This document shows positions 49,503 through 62,500 of a DNA stretch of 64,000 bases, piece by piece; positions within the stretch are counted from its first letter, which is position 1; the number at the start of each line of letters is the position of its first letter. A program made the translations under genes and the position numbers. Origin of the DNA: Klebsormidium nitens (lineage: Eukaryota > Streptophyta > Klebsormidiophyceae > Klebsormidiales > Klebsormidiaceae); assembly GCA_000708835.1 (NCBI GenBank), contig DF237092.1, forward strand, positions 85,365-149,364, given 5' to 3'. Below the pieces are notes generated by a model. The model did no database searches. It was not told the origin of the DNA and saw nothing but the letters and a program-made list of their open reading frames with translations.

Positions 49503-52500
49503 CTAGCTACTAGGCAAATTCAGCCGCTCAGCGCCCTCGGTAATCCTGGCTGATTGGATTACGTCGCCGGTTTTGAACTGGGACAACAACTCGATCCCTT
49601 TAGTGATGTACCTGCACACAGTCGAGCACGGCTACGATATCCTACGGAAAACAATGGATAAAACCATAAGGCCATCAATCAATGCGTTGCCAACCAGATC
49701 CTTAGGTCAACACAGCACATCTTCTTGACCGTGTCCTACAAAATGTGGTGTTAGATCGAACTAGCGCCGCGTCCAATCAGTATCTCCTAACGAGCTCGAG
49801 TGCGCAAAATTGACATCTCATATAACTTCGTACGCCCCAAACGACGACGTCAAACAAGACGCGGCTTTGTGAAAAGCGACAAGCTCGACAAATGCATAAG
49901 GGCGTCTCACCCAAACACCGAAAATTGACCCTCGTCAAAGGAGAGGCCTCCAAGCCCAGCCTGCAACGTGAGTCAGAGAGTGTTCAGCACTTCGAATTCC
50001 TCGAAGCTTTTAAGGAGGGCGTACTAGGACCCATAACGCCTGACGTCAAAAGCGGCATCACAGTACAGGTCTCAGGCTCATCGTCGCTGCGGAACACGTC
50101 AGCAGCGGAACACGTCAGCAGATTTTGTCGCAGCGACCACAACAATAGAATTGGCACTGATCGTGTCTCTGCAATTCGCGGCGACCTGACGCCCTTTTAA
50201 TTTCGACTAACGACTTCCTGCGGGTTGCTTTCCGCTTGAGCTTGTGGTTTCAGAAGATCTCATCGAGGGTCGAGAAATCGGTCAGGTCATGGACCGAGCA
50301 GGAATGAAGGTTTTTGTGTCGTTTTGCAAAGATGCGCCAACGACTGCATCTCAGGATTCTGTGGTCTTAAGAAAACGGCAAAACTATGGTCTTAATTCGC
50401 AAAAAAGCCACCCGGGCGCCTAAATCTCGTTCCGCTCTAGTTTACCCCAGCCCTGATCGCGCTGAGCCGACTTTGGACTCGGTCCGCGTGTCCAAAGAAC
50501 TCATGGCAGACATGTTGGAGCAACATACTACACGTGAGCCAGAAACGGCTGCTCGCCGAGCCAGTATCCGGATGCTTCTCCACTCCTCACTACGGTTTCA
50601 AAGAAGCACTCCGCACCACAGGTCTGAATTGGCGTCTCGTCACTACGGGTTCAACAGACGCAAAAGGCCCTGTAGACGTGGCATTTGTACTCACGAATTT
50701 CCGATCGTAAAGGTAGAAGAACATCTGGGACGCGCTGGACAGGGCCTCCGAGCTGGGGTCGTGGGCTGCGACGACCGCGCCGTACACCGAGATGGGCAGG
50801 ATGGGAATCTCGCCGCCCTAGTTCGAAGAGACGGAAAGGGAGGTTAGACTGTCCCCGCCCTAGTTTGAAGGGATGCAACACGAGGTTGGGATCTCCCCGC
50901 CCTGATGTGAAGGCTTGCGACAAGAAGTTAGGACTTCCCCGCCCTAGTTTGTTGAAGGATGCAAAACGACGAAAGCGCTGAAGCTTCGAGGAAGGTGCTG
51001 GTTTTGAGATGGGCGAAGTCGAAACTGCGCCACCCTAATCGGAAGAAGATGCAAAACGGTTAAGCTGATGGGAGGCTTAAGAAGATGTTGATTGCGTGAG
51101 CAGATGCTTTGGGTCCGCCGCTTGATAATGGGGCATGCACATGCCGTACTGATCGGCGCTCCACGCTGAAATTGCTCTGGACTCTCCGTCGGTTTAAATG
51201 GCGTCGCAAGAGGGTGGCTGCAACGCGATGACGTCAGAGAGCAAGGAGCAGATGCAAAATCTCATTAACAGTGTTGACAAAAGTCACGAAGAGGGTCTGT
51301 GAAAGACCCTGCACGGTGCAGAAGGTTGCTGTAAGCTGAACGCCTCGAACCATGTTGGGGAAAGCCACGCTCCGCAATTCTGCTGTCGCTGAACGAGTGC
51401 ATTCAACCACCGGATCTCGAAACGCTCAACCCTTTAATGGCAGGTATCTCTTTCCAATATAAAGTCATCCGGAACAGATCGAAATTCATTCGGCTGACAG
51501 CTCGTTCAGTGGTCCTTTGGGCTCGTCGTAGACAGTTCCTTCCGACGGAAGCCGGGTATTTGGTCGAAAGAACCAGAAAAGAGGTTAACTTAAACTGAGG
51601 CGGTAACCGCTCTCACCTGCACGTCTACTTGCGTCCTGTACTCCGGCTCAAACTCCCCCGCCACCTTGATCTCTAGCGGCAGCACCCGCCCCTGAGCCGC
51701 GGGAATGTCGCCCTTGGTGATGATCGACTGCTGGCCCGCTATGAGCTGGACGCCGTCAAACGCTTGCCGGGAGATCTGCAGAACAAATAAGAAGCAATAC
51801 AAATCTAGAACAGGAACATGCTACGGAAAAGAAAGAAAGCAAGATGAGCTCATGAGAAAGCGGAATTGTAATCCAGCTACAATCAGCAGATATAGCAGGC
51901 TGATGTTAAGCGGACTCGGGTTTAAGACCAGATTCGTGGCAACAATAACGGTTGTAGTGCCGCGTTGCGTTGAGAAGGAGAGTAGACGGCTCAACGGTCA
52001 ACTCGTTTGATTTCACATGCACTTGATGGACGCTCACGAATCAAGTAAGCCCAGCTTTGCGGACTTTGGGAAAAGTAGTCCGCTGCGAAACAGGTCCCTT
52101 GACAACACAAGTCATTGGTGTGGTCAGACTGATGCGGCAGGCCCCGTGATACTTGCACCCTCGGGGACCCAAAAGGAGCAAGAATTCCCCGGTCAAATCA
52201 GAATCGTAACGCCATGATCGGAATCGGGTCCAAAGTGCCCAGTCATTCTCTTCCAACGCCTGGGTGCTTCGGTGTGAGTCCACTGACTCACCAGATCCGC
52301 AAAATTCCCGGCTGTGATGGGCGCCGAGTATCCGTCCAGCACTAGTTCAAGCGTCGCTGTGTCTTTGGCGCCACCTCCCGCTTTCAGCACGAACTTGTCT
52401 CCGCCCTTGCGGGCAATCTCTAACGCTACCGTGGCCCTACCGTTCAATCTGCGCAGGAGAAAGCGCCGATTTTGCATGACACCTGAAACGCCCCCCATAC

Positions 52501-55500
52501 GTCGTGAGATCAGGTAGTTGCTCACGGCATTCTCTTACTTGCCCCTTTTTTAAACAGAGAACCAGCCGACTTGTCTGATGATACGTTTTGTTCGCCGGAC
52601 TTACATCAAAGTCCTGTCTGAACTTCATGGTTTGGATACGGTCCGAACTGGTTCAACAGGTTTATTGGTCGTCATTACAGGTTTGATGCCAAGGTTATTT
52701 GCAAGGTTCCCCTGATAGATTGCTTTGTAGAAAGGTTGATAAGAAACTTGGATGGATTCTTCGATGGCCCTGCAGAAAAGGACGCTCAAAAGGCACCCTG
52801 TCGTTCAGCTCTGAGCAGCTAGTAACGCTTGCTCGAGACCGCGGCAGCACTTTCTGTGAGCATACAAAGAATCCTACAGCGAACAGAGTTAACGCGAAAG
52901 TGATATTCCCCCTCCGATATGTCTGTCTGCCAGGGTTTCGCCAGGTGGCTGACCTCGGAATGTTGCTGTACTGCCACGTGTCTCGCCTGGAGAGATTTAC
53001 TACTGCACACGTGTCATACAATTTAGGTGCCACGTGGTTTACCTGGGAAGGTTGCTGTATTGCGCTGGGACCGTGAAAGGCAGCGCCGGCGCCTGTAGCA
53101 GCTCAAGTTGCGCGAGGTTGTTCAGCACCGCTTGGATGCGCACTGAAGCCACGTCAGCATCCTGGGCGTCGATGGCCTCCAAGAGACCCTTGTAGCTCGT
53201 CTGTAGGGGAAGAGCACTTTCAGTAGGATGCTACCTCGAAGCATCCTTGAGAAATTTGTTTCGCGGCTATGGATTGTTACAAAAGCCGCGAATGAGAGTC
53301 GCTCAAGTGGGCACAATTGCCTTGATTGTAATCCAACTTTGTTTATGGCAAACCTTGAGCGGTTGCACACCCAATGACAGCCACCAATTTCGAACTTTCA
53401 TTATGCACGGCGCCAAGCTTCTTCTAACTCAGGAAATCCGGACTGGGTACTTTATGAAAGAAGTGAAAGGCTATGGAAGTCAGGAAACTGGTAAATGGAT
53501 GAAAGAGGCATCAACAAGATCCTTGGTTGACATAAGAAGAGATAGCTGTGCAAACGATTTTCGCATATTCAACTCTTAAAAGATCAATTGAAGTCCTCAG
53601 TGCCGATATCTACCACGAGCACTTTTCCATCTATGCAGAGCTGGCTCTTGTAGGCAGAAGTCAAAACGAACTTCGTTAAATTGCATGCAAAGTAGTCAAA
53701 GACGTGCTTTCGACTCAATCCCAGAGTATACTTCCATAAGGCGCTAAGCAACGACCTCGAAGCTGGTAGCTTCATGTGAATCACCGCCTCGAAGCTACTT
53801 CAGGGGTGTGCTCGTGCTTTCTAAACTTAACCAGGATTGAAATGAGTTGGGAGATAGAGCACATTCTGGAGCACCGCCACATCATTTACACTGTTACACT
53901 TTGAGTTTGAATCCGACTTTTCCACCAGCCCTGTCTTTAAGACATAGGCTCAACTACAACTCCCACCAAAGCTAATCCCTGGTTGCACTCCGGTCCCTAA
54001 GAAGTCCGAGTTTCTCAAAATCAGCACTTTTCCATAACCTGGCACGGTAAGTTGTGAAGCTGCCCGAAATTCCATCTAGCGCTTGAAGCTCTACGGATCT
54101 GCGCTGCGGGTCCAAATCTACTCAGCGTAAAAGGATGCGCGTACACTCACCCTGCCCTCTATTAGGCTGGCATAGATACCCTCGGCCTGCTGTCGAAACT
54201 GCGGCCCCACAGCGTTCAGAATGGCGTCCTTGCTTTTGGTTGCAATCTGCAGCACAAGAAGGAAGTCCCCTTTCACTGGAAGATTGCTGGTCACGCCACC
54301 AGAGAGACTCTAATTCTGGGACCCCACTGAAGATTTTGGTGTTGGACGACCCCAAGCTATAGAAGAGAGCAAGCCTGGCTGGAATGTCAAAGCCTCGAGA
54401 CCTGAGCAGTTGCACTAATTGAAGTGTCAAGGGCAAGCTCAAAGCTGATCACAAATAGCTGGCACAGGATCCCATTTGCGAGGGACCCAGGTGCAAAGAT
54501 GAGCAAGAGACAAATTCGCGCACCGCCTGGCGAACGGCCGTTTCCAAGCTTCTCAGAAAGTTAGTAACAAAGCGAACCAGGGGTAGCATATTGGGTGCCA
54601 GCATGTCGATCACAAAGCCTAAACGAGGCAACGGAGCTTTTGAGTTCACGGTGGAAGAAAAGGAAGAAGCGGTTACCTCTAGCGCCTCCTTTGTGTTTTT
54701 GGCCATGCTGCCGTAGGGCTTCCTCTGTGGGATCCGAAGAAGGTAGGACAGCTCTTCGATCAACTCCTGCAAAGGAAGCACCAGCAATCTTCTAAAAAAC
54801 TGGATCAACTCTCGTTACTTTGCAAGGCATGCCCTTGGGATACATACTTGTCAAGAGGTGCGCTTCTATCACTCTTTAGCACAACCGCCGATGAGTCAGG
54901 CTATCAGTGTTGGAGACTGCTGGATGAGAACGATGCTTTTTAGGCCCTTGTGCATGAGGTACATTGTCCGGATATCGACGCCAGGATGCCTAGCGTACTC
55001 CAGTGATTTTGATCAACTATGCAATAATCACGTCAATCTCTCACAAGCTTTGCTGAAGGTGTCAGGGACGCATTACATGCTTCGAGGGCCTTCCACCACC
55101 CTCAAAGTAAACGTGTTGATGGACTTAGAAAGAAGATGGCCCACATGGCGTAAGCAAGCCAGGTCCAAGTATGATAGAAGCTAGTGAAGAGGTTCCAATC
55201 TAAATGACTGCATGGGGATTCAGAGCCTACCAATCCTTCACAGCTCGTCCGCCTCGACTTGTGGTGATGCTAGACGTCTTGGTTGACGATGATGAGAATC
55301 CGTTCTACTTTTGATCGTTACAGAAGGGTGCGGTGCTCTGGAGGTCCACTTGCAGGCTGCTTTGGCCGCGTAATTGGATGTTTGATACGTGCATTGGTGG
55401 TACATCAGATGATCAATGGTCCTGAACCAAGCTAGATAGCCTAGCTGCTGGACTCCCTGCACTTCAATCCGTACACTCAGTATCCTGTTTTTCACTTTTC

Positions 55501-56011
55501 TGATATGCTAACTCACCTGCATTTTCTTCGTCTCAACATTCAGAGCAGGAATTGCTCGTCGCAGGGCGACATCACCCGCTTTCGGGATTCTCGTGTTCGG
55601 GTTCGTCAGCACCGCCTCTGCCACTGGCACACTCCCTCCAAACACATCCACCGGCGTCATAGGCGCCACGCTTTGAAGCACCGCCAGAACTAGAGCGGCC
55701 ACTTTGCCTTTCGCCCAACTTCCGGCTGGCGCCACATTCTGTTCACGCTTGATCAAAGGCGACTCACTGTTAGCAGCATTTCTGTGCGTGTCGCTGGATT
55801 TCAACGACATTTCAACGACGCCAGGTTTGCATGAACTACTGTGCCACCGTACATTGCCTGCATGATGCTGCAATTGATGAGGAACACGCTTCCCAAATGT
55901 GCCACCATTTGAAGCGCTCTGCAAGGGATTCCGGCGCCGCTCTGTCTTCCCTGCCCTTGCCCTGATGCATGACAAGCAGGCCCCCTCCCGCACCAACACG
56001 GCAGACGCCAT
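49503..56011 (-). CDS. CYP37: thylakoid-lumen peptidyl-prolyl isomerase-like protein CYP37
   Basis: Nine exons on the minus strand: 56011-55517, 54766-54677, 54246-54151, 53200-53043, 52448-52292, 51775-51617, 50817-50695, 49960-49911 and 49611-49503 (TAG). All introns are GT-AG and phases agree; 478 codons. Residues 1-~100 are basic and serine-rich, like a plastid transit peptide. A hydrophobic stretch at ~103-120 and an AEA motif at 131-133 fit lumenal targeting. The helical N-terminal domain shows SYLLRIPQRKPYG (~172-184). The cyclophilin-type part contains DGYSAPITAGNFADL (~318-332), LPLEIKVAGEFEPEYRT, FFYLYD and FSVFGY, as in plant CYP37 from memory. The RIPQRKPYG motif separates it from CYP38. 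Such proteins assist assembly or protection of photosynthetic complexes and may lack isomerase activity; that is family knowledge. The start is the ATG that gives the most transit-like N-terminus; an upstream in-frame ATG exists at 56062. Confidence 0.93.
50815..50947 (-). repeat. 42-bp minisatellite over the CYP37 exon 7 acceptor
   Basis: On the minus strand each unit shows CTAGGGCGG followed by a GGAGATYCC-like stretch, copying the last intron bases and first ~20 bases of exon 7 (CTAG then GGCGGCGAGATTCCCATC). Plus-strand anchors GCCCTAG or GCCCTGA lie at 50815 (the true junction), 50857, 50899 and 50941, an exact 42-base period. A degenerate fifth unit may be near 51,031. Using the nearest upstream echo acceptor would add 14 codons ending in TAG. 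Confidence 0.85.
52940..53064 (-). repeat. echo of the CYP37 exon 4 end and donor
   Basis: The true exon 4 end (minus strand, 53064-53029 region) reads CAATACAGCAACCTTCCCAG then donor GTAAACCACGTGGC. A copy 89 bases into the intron (52975-52940) reads CAGTACAGCAACATTCCGAG then GTCAGCCACCTGGC. About 28 of 35 positions agree by eye. The echo keeps a GT at the corresponding place. Confidence 0.75.
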
Positions 56012-56513
56012 TGCTTCTTGCCCCGTGCTTTCAATCCATGCAACCAACAATTGCCCGTCCACCCCTTGTCTGAGTTATTCTTGCTGCTTAGAGTCAGACA
56101 GTTTGTCCGACAAGACGACCATCATCCTCTAACACCTATAAGCAAGAAGTCTGTCATCGAAATATGAGCGACCTATTATTCTTATATCCAATACCCACAT
56201 ATGTCAGGAAACTTTTGACAGATTTGTAACAAATGCAAGGAGCAAGCGCGTATTCCTGGCTTATTCCCAAGAGCGTATACCAACTTCAAGTCGTGTCATA
56301 CAACGGTTTCCTTCCGCTCGATCTTCCAGACTTGTCTCCGGGCTTTCGGTCCCTGCCAAACGAGAACTACAGTACATCGTGGGTTGCGGGTGAGCTTTTG
56401 CCGGGCTCGCGCCTCTTTCCTCTTCCTCTTTCGCCAGGCGTTGGCTGCACACGCCGGGCTGGGTACGCAGGGAGGGCTTGCAGCTTGCCAGGCGTTGACC
56501 GTGGTCAGCCATC
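56012..56513. promoter_or_regulatory. divergent promoter region between CYP37 and RPS3A
   Basis: The ATGs of CYP37 (minus, 56011) and RPS3A (plus, 56514) are 502 bases apart and point away from each other, so 5' leaders and promoters must share this space. The CYP37 side is AT-rich with a TATAAG match on the minus strand (56181-56186) and another on plus near 56,144. The RPS3A side is GC- and pyrimidine-rich (for example CCTCTTTCCTCTTCCTCTTTC before 56,440, in pieces), as is common for ribosomal-protein genes. No telo-box (AAACCCTAA) was found. Transcription start sites cannot be placed from sequence alone. Confidence 0.6.
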
Positions 56514-59500
56514 ATGGCGGTCGGGTAAGAGATCCTCCTTGGCCGGGTCGTTTTGCGGTCCAGTTACGGTACTCGCTCAAATTTGAGGATGGGCGCTGAA
56601 CTTGAAAGAGGTTTATATGCCGGCGTGGATGGGAGTGGTTTGAGCAAGGGCAGGGATGCAATACTAGAGGGGATGCTGATGAAGGGATTTCTGATATTTG
56701 AAAGTAGTCTGAGACAAGAGGGGAGGGGGCGTATGCAAGGAAGTGTTGAAGTTGCAGCTAGCGCTAAGAACGTTCATCTGTGTTGCGTTGCTGATTGTAG
56801 GCCCGCAATACGGATGCTCAGTTCAGGATTTCTTGCTAAGCCGGGCCCGAAAGCAGTACTGATTGTGGGACTTTCTACGTGTGCAGCAAGAACAAGCGCA
56901 TCTCAAAGGGGAAGAAGGGTGGCAAGAAGAAAGTGTGAGTATCTAGCTTTCCTCTACTCATGCCGATTGTACAACTAGGGATCTGTTTTCAAAGCGTGCC
57001 AGTTAGATTGTCAAAGGCGGGTTGCTCTGTCCGGTGCTGTCAACCATTACCATTTCTAATCAGCCATGTATAGTTCATGGAGTAGGCTGCAACACCGGGC
57101 TTTGTGGGGCGAAGACTCTGCGAAATGCAGTGTTGGTCAACCATTACCATGACCAGTCAGTTTGTAGGCAGTCAGTCTGTTGGCAGTTGATTGAACAGGT
57201 GCATAGAGGCCGTTACCATCTTGATGGGAATGGTTGAGCAATGCAATGGAGGGCCCTACGGCATGAAGCGACCGGTCTGCAGCAGTCGTACAGCAGCAGG
57301 TTCCGGTCTTTCTTGTAGCATGTCCATAGGATGTGGTAGAGGTTCCTCGGGAGACGACAGTATAGCAGCGTCGGCGGGGAAGTTGATGAGGATTATCTAG
57401 CCACAGCAATTGGCAGCATCAGCAGAAGCGCTCTGAGTCAAGAAAGCGTGCAAGCTTTCTCAGGTCTGGAGTGAAAGCTGGTAGTGCCAAGCTCCTGCAC
57501 ATCTTGCTCCCCGTCTGCATCGGGATATTTTCCATCGAACCAGACTGCAAAGATGCATCTGGGGCTGTAAGGCTGTCAGATGGTGCAGCTGGATGTTGCC
57601 GTCCGGAAGTACCTCAGAAAGTCAGCTTTATTCCAGGATAGGAAAGCCTTCTGACACCTTATTCTCGGCTCAAGTAGCTTGGGTTTTCTGGCCCCATACA
57701 AGCCCGGAAACTGCGCATTCGCATAGGCAGCCTGAAGCGGGGCTGTGACAGCATCAGTTGGGGTTGGTTGGGGCGTCTTCCAGGCGCTTCTTAGGCACAG
57801 AGACTCTAGCGACCAGCGAATGTTTCTCTCTTCTATATCTGCGCCTTGGCTCTTAGACCGTTGTTTTGCTTGCAGCTCCGACCCCTTCGCCAAGAAGGAT
57901 TGGTATGACATCAAGGCGCCGTCCGTCTTCTCCCAGAGGAATGTTGGCAAGACCCTGGTGACGCGGACACAGGGAACAAAGGTGCGCTCCGCGTCCTTGG
58001 CCCTTGACTATTTGTGCAATTGCAAATGGTTCTGATCATGAGTTTCATGAGGGTTGAGCAAGAGCTGGATCAGCCAGCGAGCTGGTCTGGAGCGAGCATA
58101 CTTCCGTCATGGAATGAGGAATGATTCGTGTTTGGATGCAAAGCGTTACGCAAGAGCTGGCAGTACAAGCTACTCTGACCTCAATAAAGCGATCGCTTGC
58201 AGCAACGCTTTACATTCAAAACGAGCTACGAGCTTGTCTTAGACTCCCGTCTCTGCTCGCTTCATTTGAGCATCATCAAGGAAGGACTTGGGGGGCTTGT
58301 ATCGTCAGCAGGTTTTTTATCAAGCCATTTGTCGGGGTTAGGGGCCGCCGGCGTAGTTTCACTAGCACCCTAAGTACAACCTAGGTCGCATTTCGTATCA
58401 AATGCCCAATTGCTGTATGTTTGCAGATTGCTTCCGACGGGTTGAAGGGCCGGGTGTTTGAGGTGTCGCTGGCGGACCTGAACAACGATGAGGACCAGGC
58501 GTTCAGGAAGATGAAGCTGCGGGCGGAGGACGTGCAGGGCAAGAACGTGCTCACCAACTTCTACGTGAGCGCCGAACTCATGTTCACCAGCATTTTCTGA
58601 TTTTCTTAAATCTCAAAAGTGGTTTGCTGATGCTAAGCAACTCCCCGAATCCAACGCTATTATCAATGTTCAAAGGTGGTTTGCTGGTGCCAAGCAACTC
58701 CCTGAAGAACACCCAGTTGTCAGTTCCAGATTGGTTTGTAAGCATTGACCTAATGATTAAGTTGTTATCCCACCCCGAAAGCACCATTGGGCACAGGGGG
58801 CATGCAATTGCAAGCGGTGAATCGATCTTTCTTTTGGGGTTCAGTCTTTCATATGGAAGCTTGCTGAGGTTTGCTGGCCGGATGATCAGTCCAGGATTGT
58901 TGGGTACTGCAGCTTGGGGGCAGAGCAGAGCTGGCTATCACGGCAACATATGCATTGCAACCAACTGCACTAGCTTTGCACCTCAAGGTCCTGCTGATTC
59001 TTAGCTTTTTGACTCCGACCAGAACTAGAATAAGAGATATTTCCCCTGGTTGAAAGTCTGTGCTTGTAGACAAGCCCCGCTGCAGAGCGCTATGACATTA
59101 GTTATTTGAACAGGATGGATATTCGCCACTTTGGCACCAATCTCAAGCGCACTTTCACAATATTCGTCTGTTGAAAGCCGTCGAATAGTTGTCCTCTCTG
59201 ACAGCCTTAAACTTCACGATAAACGGGACCACCGTTCTTTCCCCTTGAGGTTCACTTCGAATAAAGCAAGGCAGTCAAGAAGAACTTCTGGACTGACATC
59301 TTCCATTGTGTTTTCTCAGGGCATGGACTTCACGACCGACAAGCTGCGGTCGCTGGTGCGCAAGTGGCAGAGCCTCATTGAGGCGAACGTGGACGTGAAG
59401 ACGACCGACAACTACACGCTGCGTGTGTTTGCCATTGCCTTCACCAAGAAGCGCCAGAACCAGATCAAGCGGACGTGCTACGCGCAGACCGCCCAGATTA

Positions 59501-62500
59501 GACAGGTGAGACGCGCAAAATATTGGTCAGAAGTTCGTTTTGAGACATTTTGCCTTGCTTGTTGTCCTCTCCCTACTTCACCTCCCTACTTTTGGAAGAG
59601 AAGGGCAATGGGGGGTATGCATGCTTTAGTGCTTGGATATCATTCTAGCAGAGAACTGAGGTGTGTCGTCTTGAAAGTCCCTGATGATGACGGTCCAGGC
59701 CCGTTGACAAGACTGTCAACGGCAGTTGCAACGCAGAGGGGCGTTGGTGAGATGCAAGTTGCATATCACGCCAGATACATATGCAGTGCGCCTTCAATTT
59801 CTTCAAGTCGCTGTATGCAGAACTGTTACGCAAATCCATTTTTCGTTGTGTGCATCCTGGATTAGTTGGTTCTGTCTTGAAGAGAGAGGTCCTCTACTAA
59901 TGGTTTCCGAAACAAGTCTTGCTCGTGTGAGCCCGCCCACCATTGAAACGAAAACGACGGCTAAATGTGAGCCGCTGTGTTTGTCATCGAAGTCGAAGTG
60001 ATACTATCTTGTTAACGACCCATCAAGGTATTCAAAGGCTTTGAATCTTCCGGGGCTTACTGGATGGGTTTTCTTTTAAGTGAGTGCTCTGGTTGATAAG
60101 ACACTTTTCTCGAAGTTTTTGTTGGACTTCCGTTCTTATGCTGGAGGTGTTTCTCTGTTCATGAGGCGGATGTATGCGTTTCCTTTTGCAGTCAACTCGG
60201 GTGGAGGGTTTTTTAGATCTTATGTTCCATGTATTTTCCGTATTGGATCGTTGTGCCCTCCCTTGACCCGTATCTGACTTTTCACCGCTTTCTTGGGGTG
60301 GGACGAAAGAAGTGGAAAAAGTAGAGCTTTTGCTGATGCGACTCTGCTTCGTTGCAGTCGGTCATTGCAGCTCCTGCTTTACTCCCGCGTGACGAGGCAC
60401 ATGGACTGGCTGAGAGCCAGCTCTCGTTGTTTGGTCTGTTGCAAGAGGGGCTCTTTCAATATGCATCTTTTTCGGTCGAAAGGGTGCACACAAAGGGTTG
60501 GCGCCTCCGTCTGGGTCTAGTTTCTAAGACAAGCAAGACAACACTCTGTTGGCAGCAGGGGGCCTAACAAGCCCCTGCATGTGGCCCGACAATTTCAGTT
60601 CTTGCAACAGCATATCGAGGCTACTCACCTGCGCACAAGCTCCTTGATGCTGCGGGCCTTTCGCTATCGGCACATTTCAATCCTTTTCTTATTCTGACAA
60701 GGACACCAGATTTCGGACATTGGGTACCTTTGAAAGTATCTGCTCGCCCGATTTCCCAGTTTCTTGAACAGACGTTGCATTCATATCTTAAGACGTGTGT
60801 GAGTGTGATACGGATCCTAGAAAGAGGGCATCGCACCTTGTATCGTCTCGGACCCGTTCAAAACGTCCACCACCCTCGAATGTCTTGAAAAGGAGCTTGC
60901 TCGCTTTGGCTGATCTCAAACATGCCATCCACTTGCAGACGTCCGCAGCCCTCCATCCTGCCCCTGCGAGAACCTAGAGATGCAGATTGTAGTTGATATC
61001 TGAGCCGCTCACCTCCCGCCTAAGTGCTGACACTGGATTTGTTTCACAATTCTTCCTCCCCTTTGCACAGATCCGCAAGAAGAGGTGGAGTTCATGACGC
61101 AAGAAACGCCAGTTTTTTCCTCGTTCTGGATTGGGAACTTCACATTTCGTTCCCTCTACGCGCAGATTCGCAAGCCGAACTTGGAAATCATCACGCGAGA
61201 ATGCAGTCTCCTGATGGTCCGGCACCTCAGATCCTCATAAATCCCCCCCCCTTCGCTGCACAGATCCGCAAGAAGATGGTGGAGATCATCACGCGGGAGA
61301 CGCAGAGCTGCGACCTGAAGGAGCTGGTCCAGAAGTTCATCCCCGAGGTGATTGGCAAGGAGATCGAGAAGGCGACCGCCGGCATCTACCCCCTGCAGAA
61401 CACGTTCATCCGCAAGGTCAAGATCCTCAAGTCGCCCAAGTTCGACCTGGGCAAGCTCATGGAGGTGAGGCTTCTTTCGCGGCGGTTTGTTCTCGGTGCT
61501 TTGCTTTCGTGATCCTCCGGGGGTTGGGGAGAGGGGTATAGTGAAGTTGTGATTCTCAAGTCGCCCAAGTTCGACCTGGGCAAGCTCATGGAGGTGAGGC
61601 TCTTTTATTTCGGTGTCTAGCGCTTAGTCTTGGGTTTTTATGGGTTTTCCTTGGGGAGTGGAAGTGAAGTTGAGATTGTCAAGTTGAGACCGTCAAGTCG
61701 CCAGGTTCGACCCGGGCAAGCTCATGCAGGTGAGGTGTCTTTCCTTTCAGCGTTTTTGACTTTCTGCTTAGGGCACGTGGTTTGACGATTTAACAAACAA
61801 ACAATACGGCCAATTGTTGGAGTTGAGGCTCTCCTTGCGGGTGGGTAACAAGACCTTTGCTCTTTCATGCACGAGGTGAGGATCTTTGAAGGCACAAGAT
61901 AGTGGAGAGTCTTCGAGGGGGTTTGACCAGGGTCTTTGTCTATTTATTGCCTGATAAGATCGTTTGGAGATGGAGCAAGGACTGAGTGACAATCACAGAT
62001 ACAGTTTGAGTTGTTCTCTGTTTCGATCACTCTGCGGTGGGGTAGTTTGGGCACTCCTTGTCAAGCAGTCGTTCGCCTGCCCGTGGCGGGATGGCTGCCG
62101 CGGGGTGCCCACAGGAACGCGGGGCGAAGATGGTGGGCGGCAGCCTTTCAAACTGCCGCTTTACTATAAAGGCCGGCAACAGATCGTTCTTCCCGCCCCA
62201 ATCTTGTGAATTACGTTACTTCCCTCTTGTTGTCAGAGTGGTCTTTTGGGTGATACGCAACAGGACCGGGGCTCTTGGATGCGAGTTGGTTGTCAATCCG
62301 TGGAGTTGGCTCCAGCGTTTGCAGACGGCAACGTCCTCAGCGTGTTTGGTTCTGTAACACGAGGAAGTACGGTGCTCTAAGAGTTAGTAGAGCATTGTTT
62401 TCTAAACAGGGAGGTTCATTGCTGCTCGTCTGATGGGATTGTCTGCTTTTCAGGTTCACGGAGATTACTCGGAGGACACGGGGGCCAAGATCGACCGGCC

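Noticed and set aside
56233-56586. 117-codon frame overlapping the RPS3A start
   Set aside because: It lies in the divergent promoter and runs in a different frame through the RPS3A ATG and intron 1. It has no conserved features and is probably a chance frame in the leader.
56660-56725. C/D-like RNA in RPS3A intron 1 (CTGATGA then CTGA)
   Set aside because: The motifs are only ~40 bases apart with no pairing flanks. That is too short for this RNA class.
59131-59865. 244-codon open frame taken as a single-exon gene
   Set aside because: Only 59320-59505 is coding (RPS3A exon 5). The rest is intron read-through on both sides.
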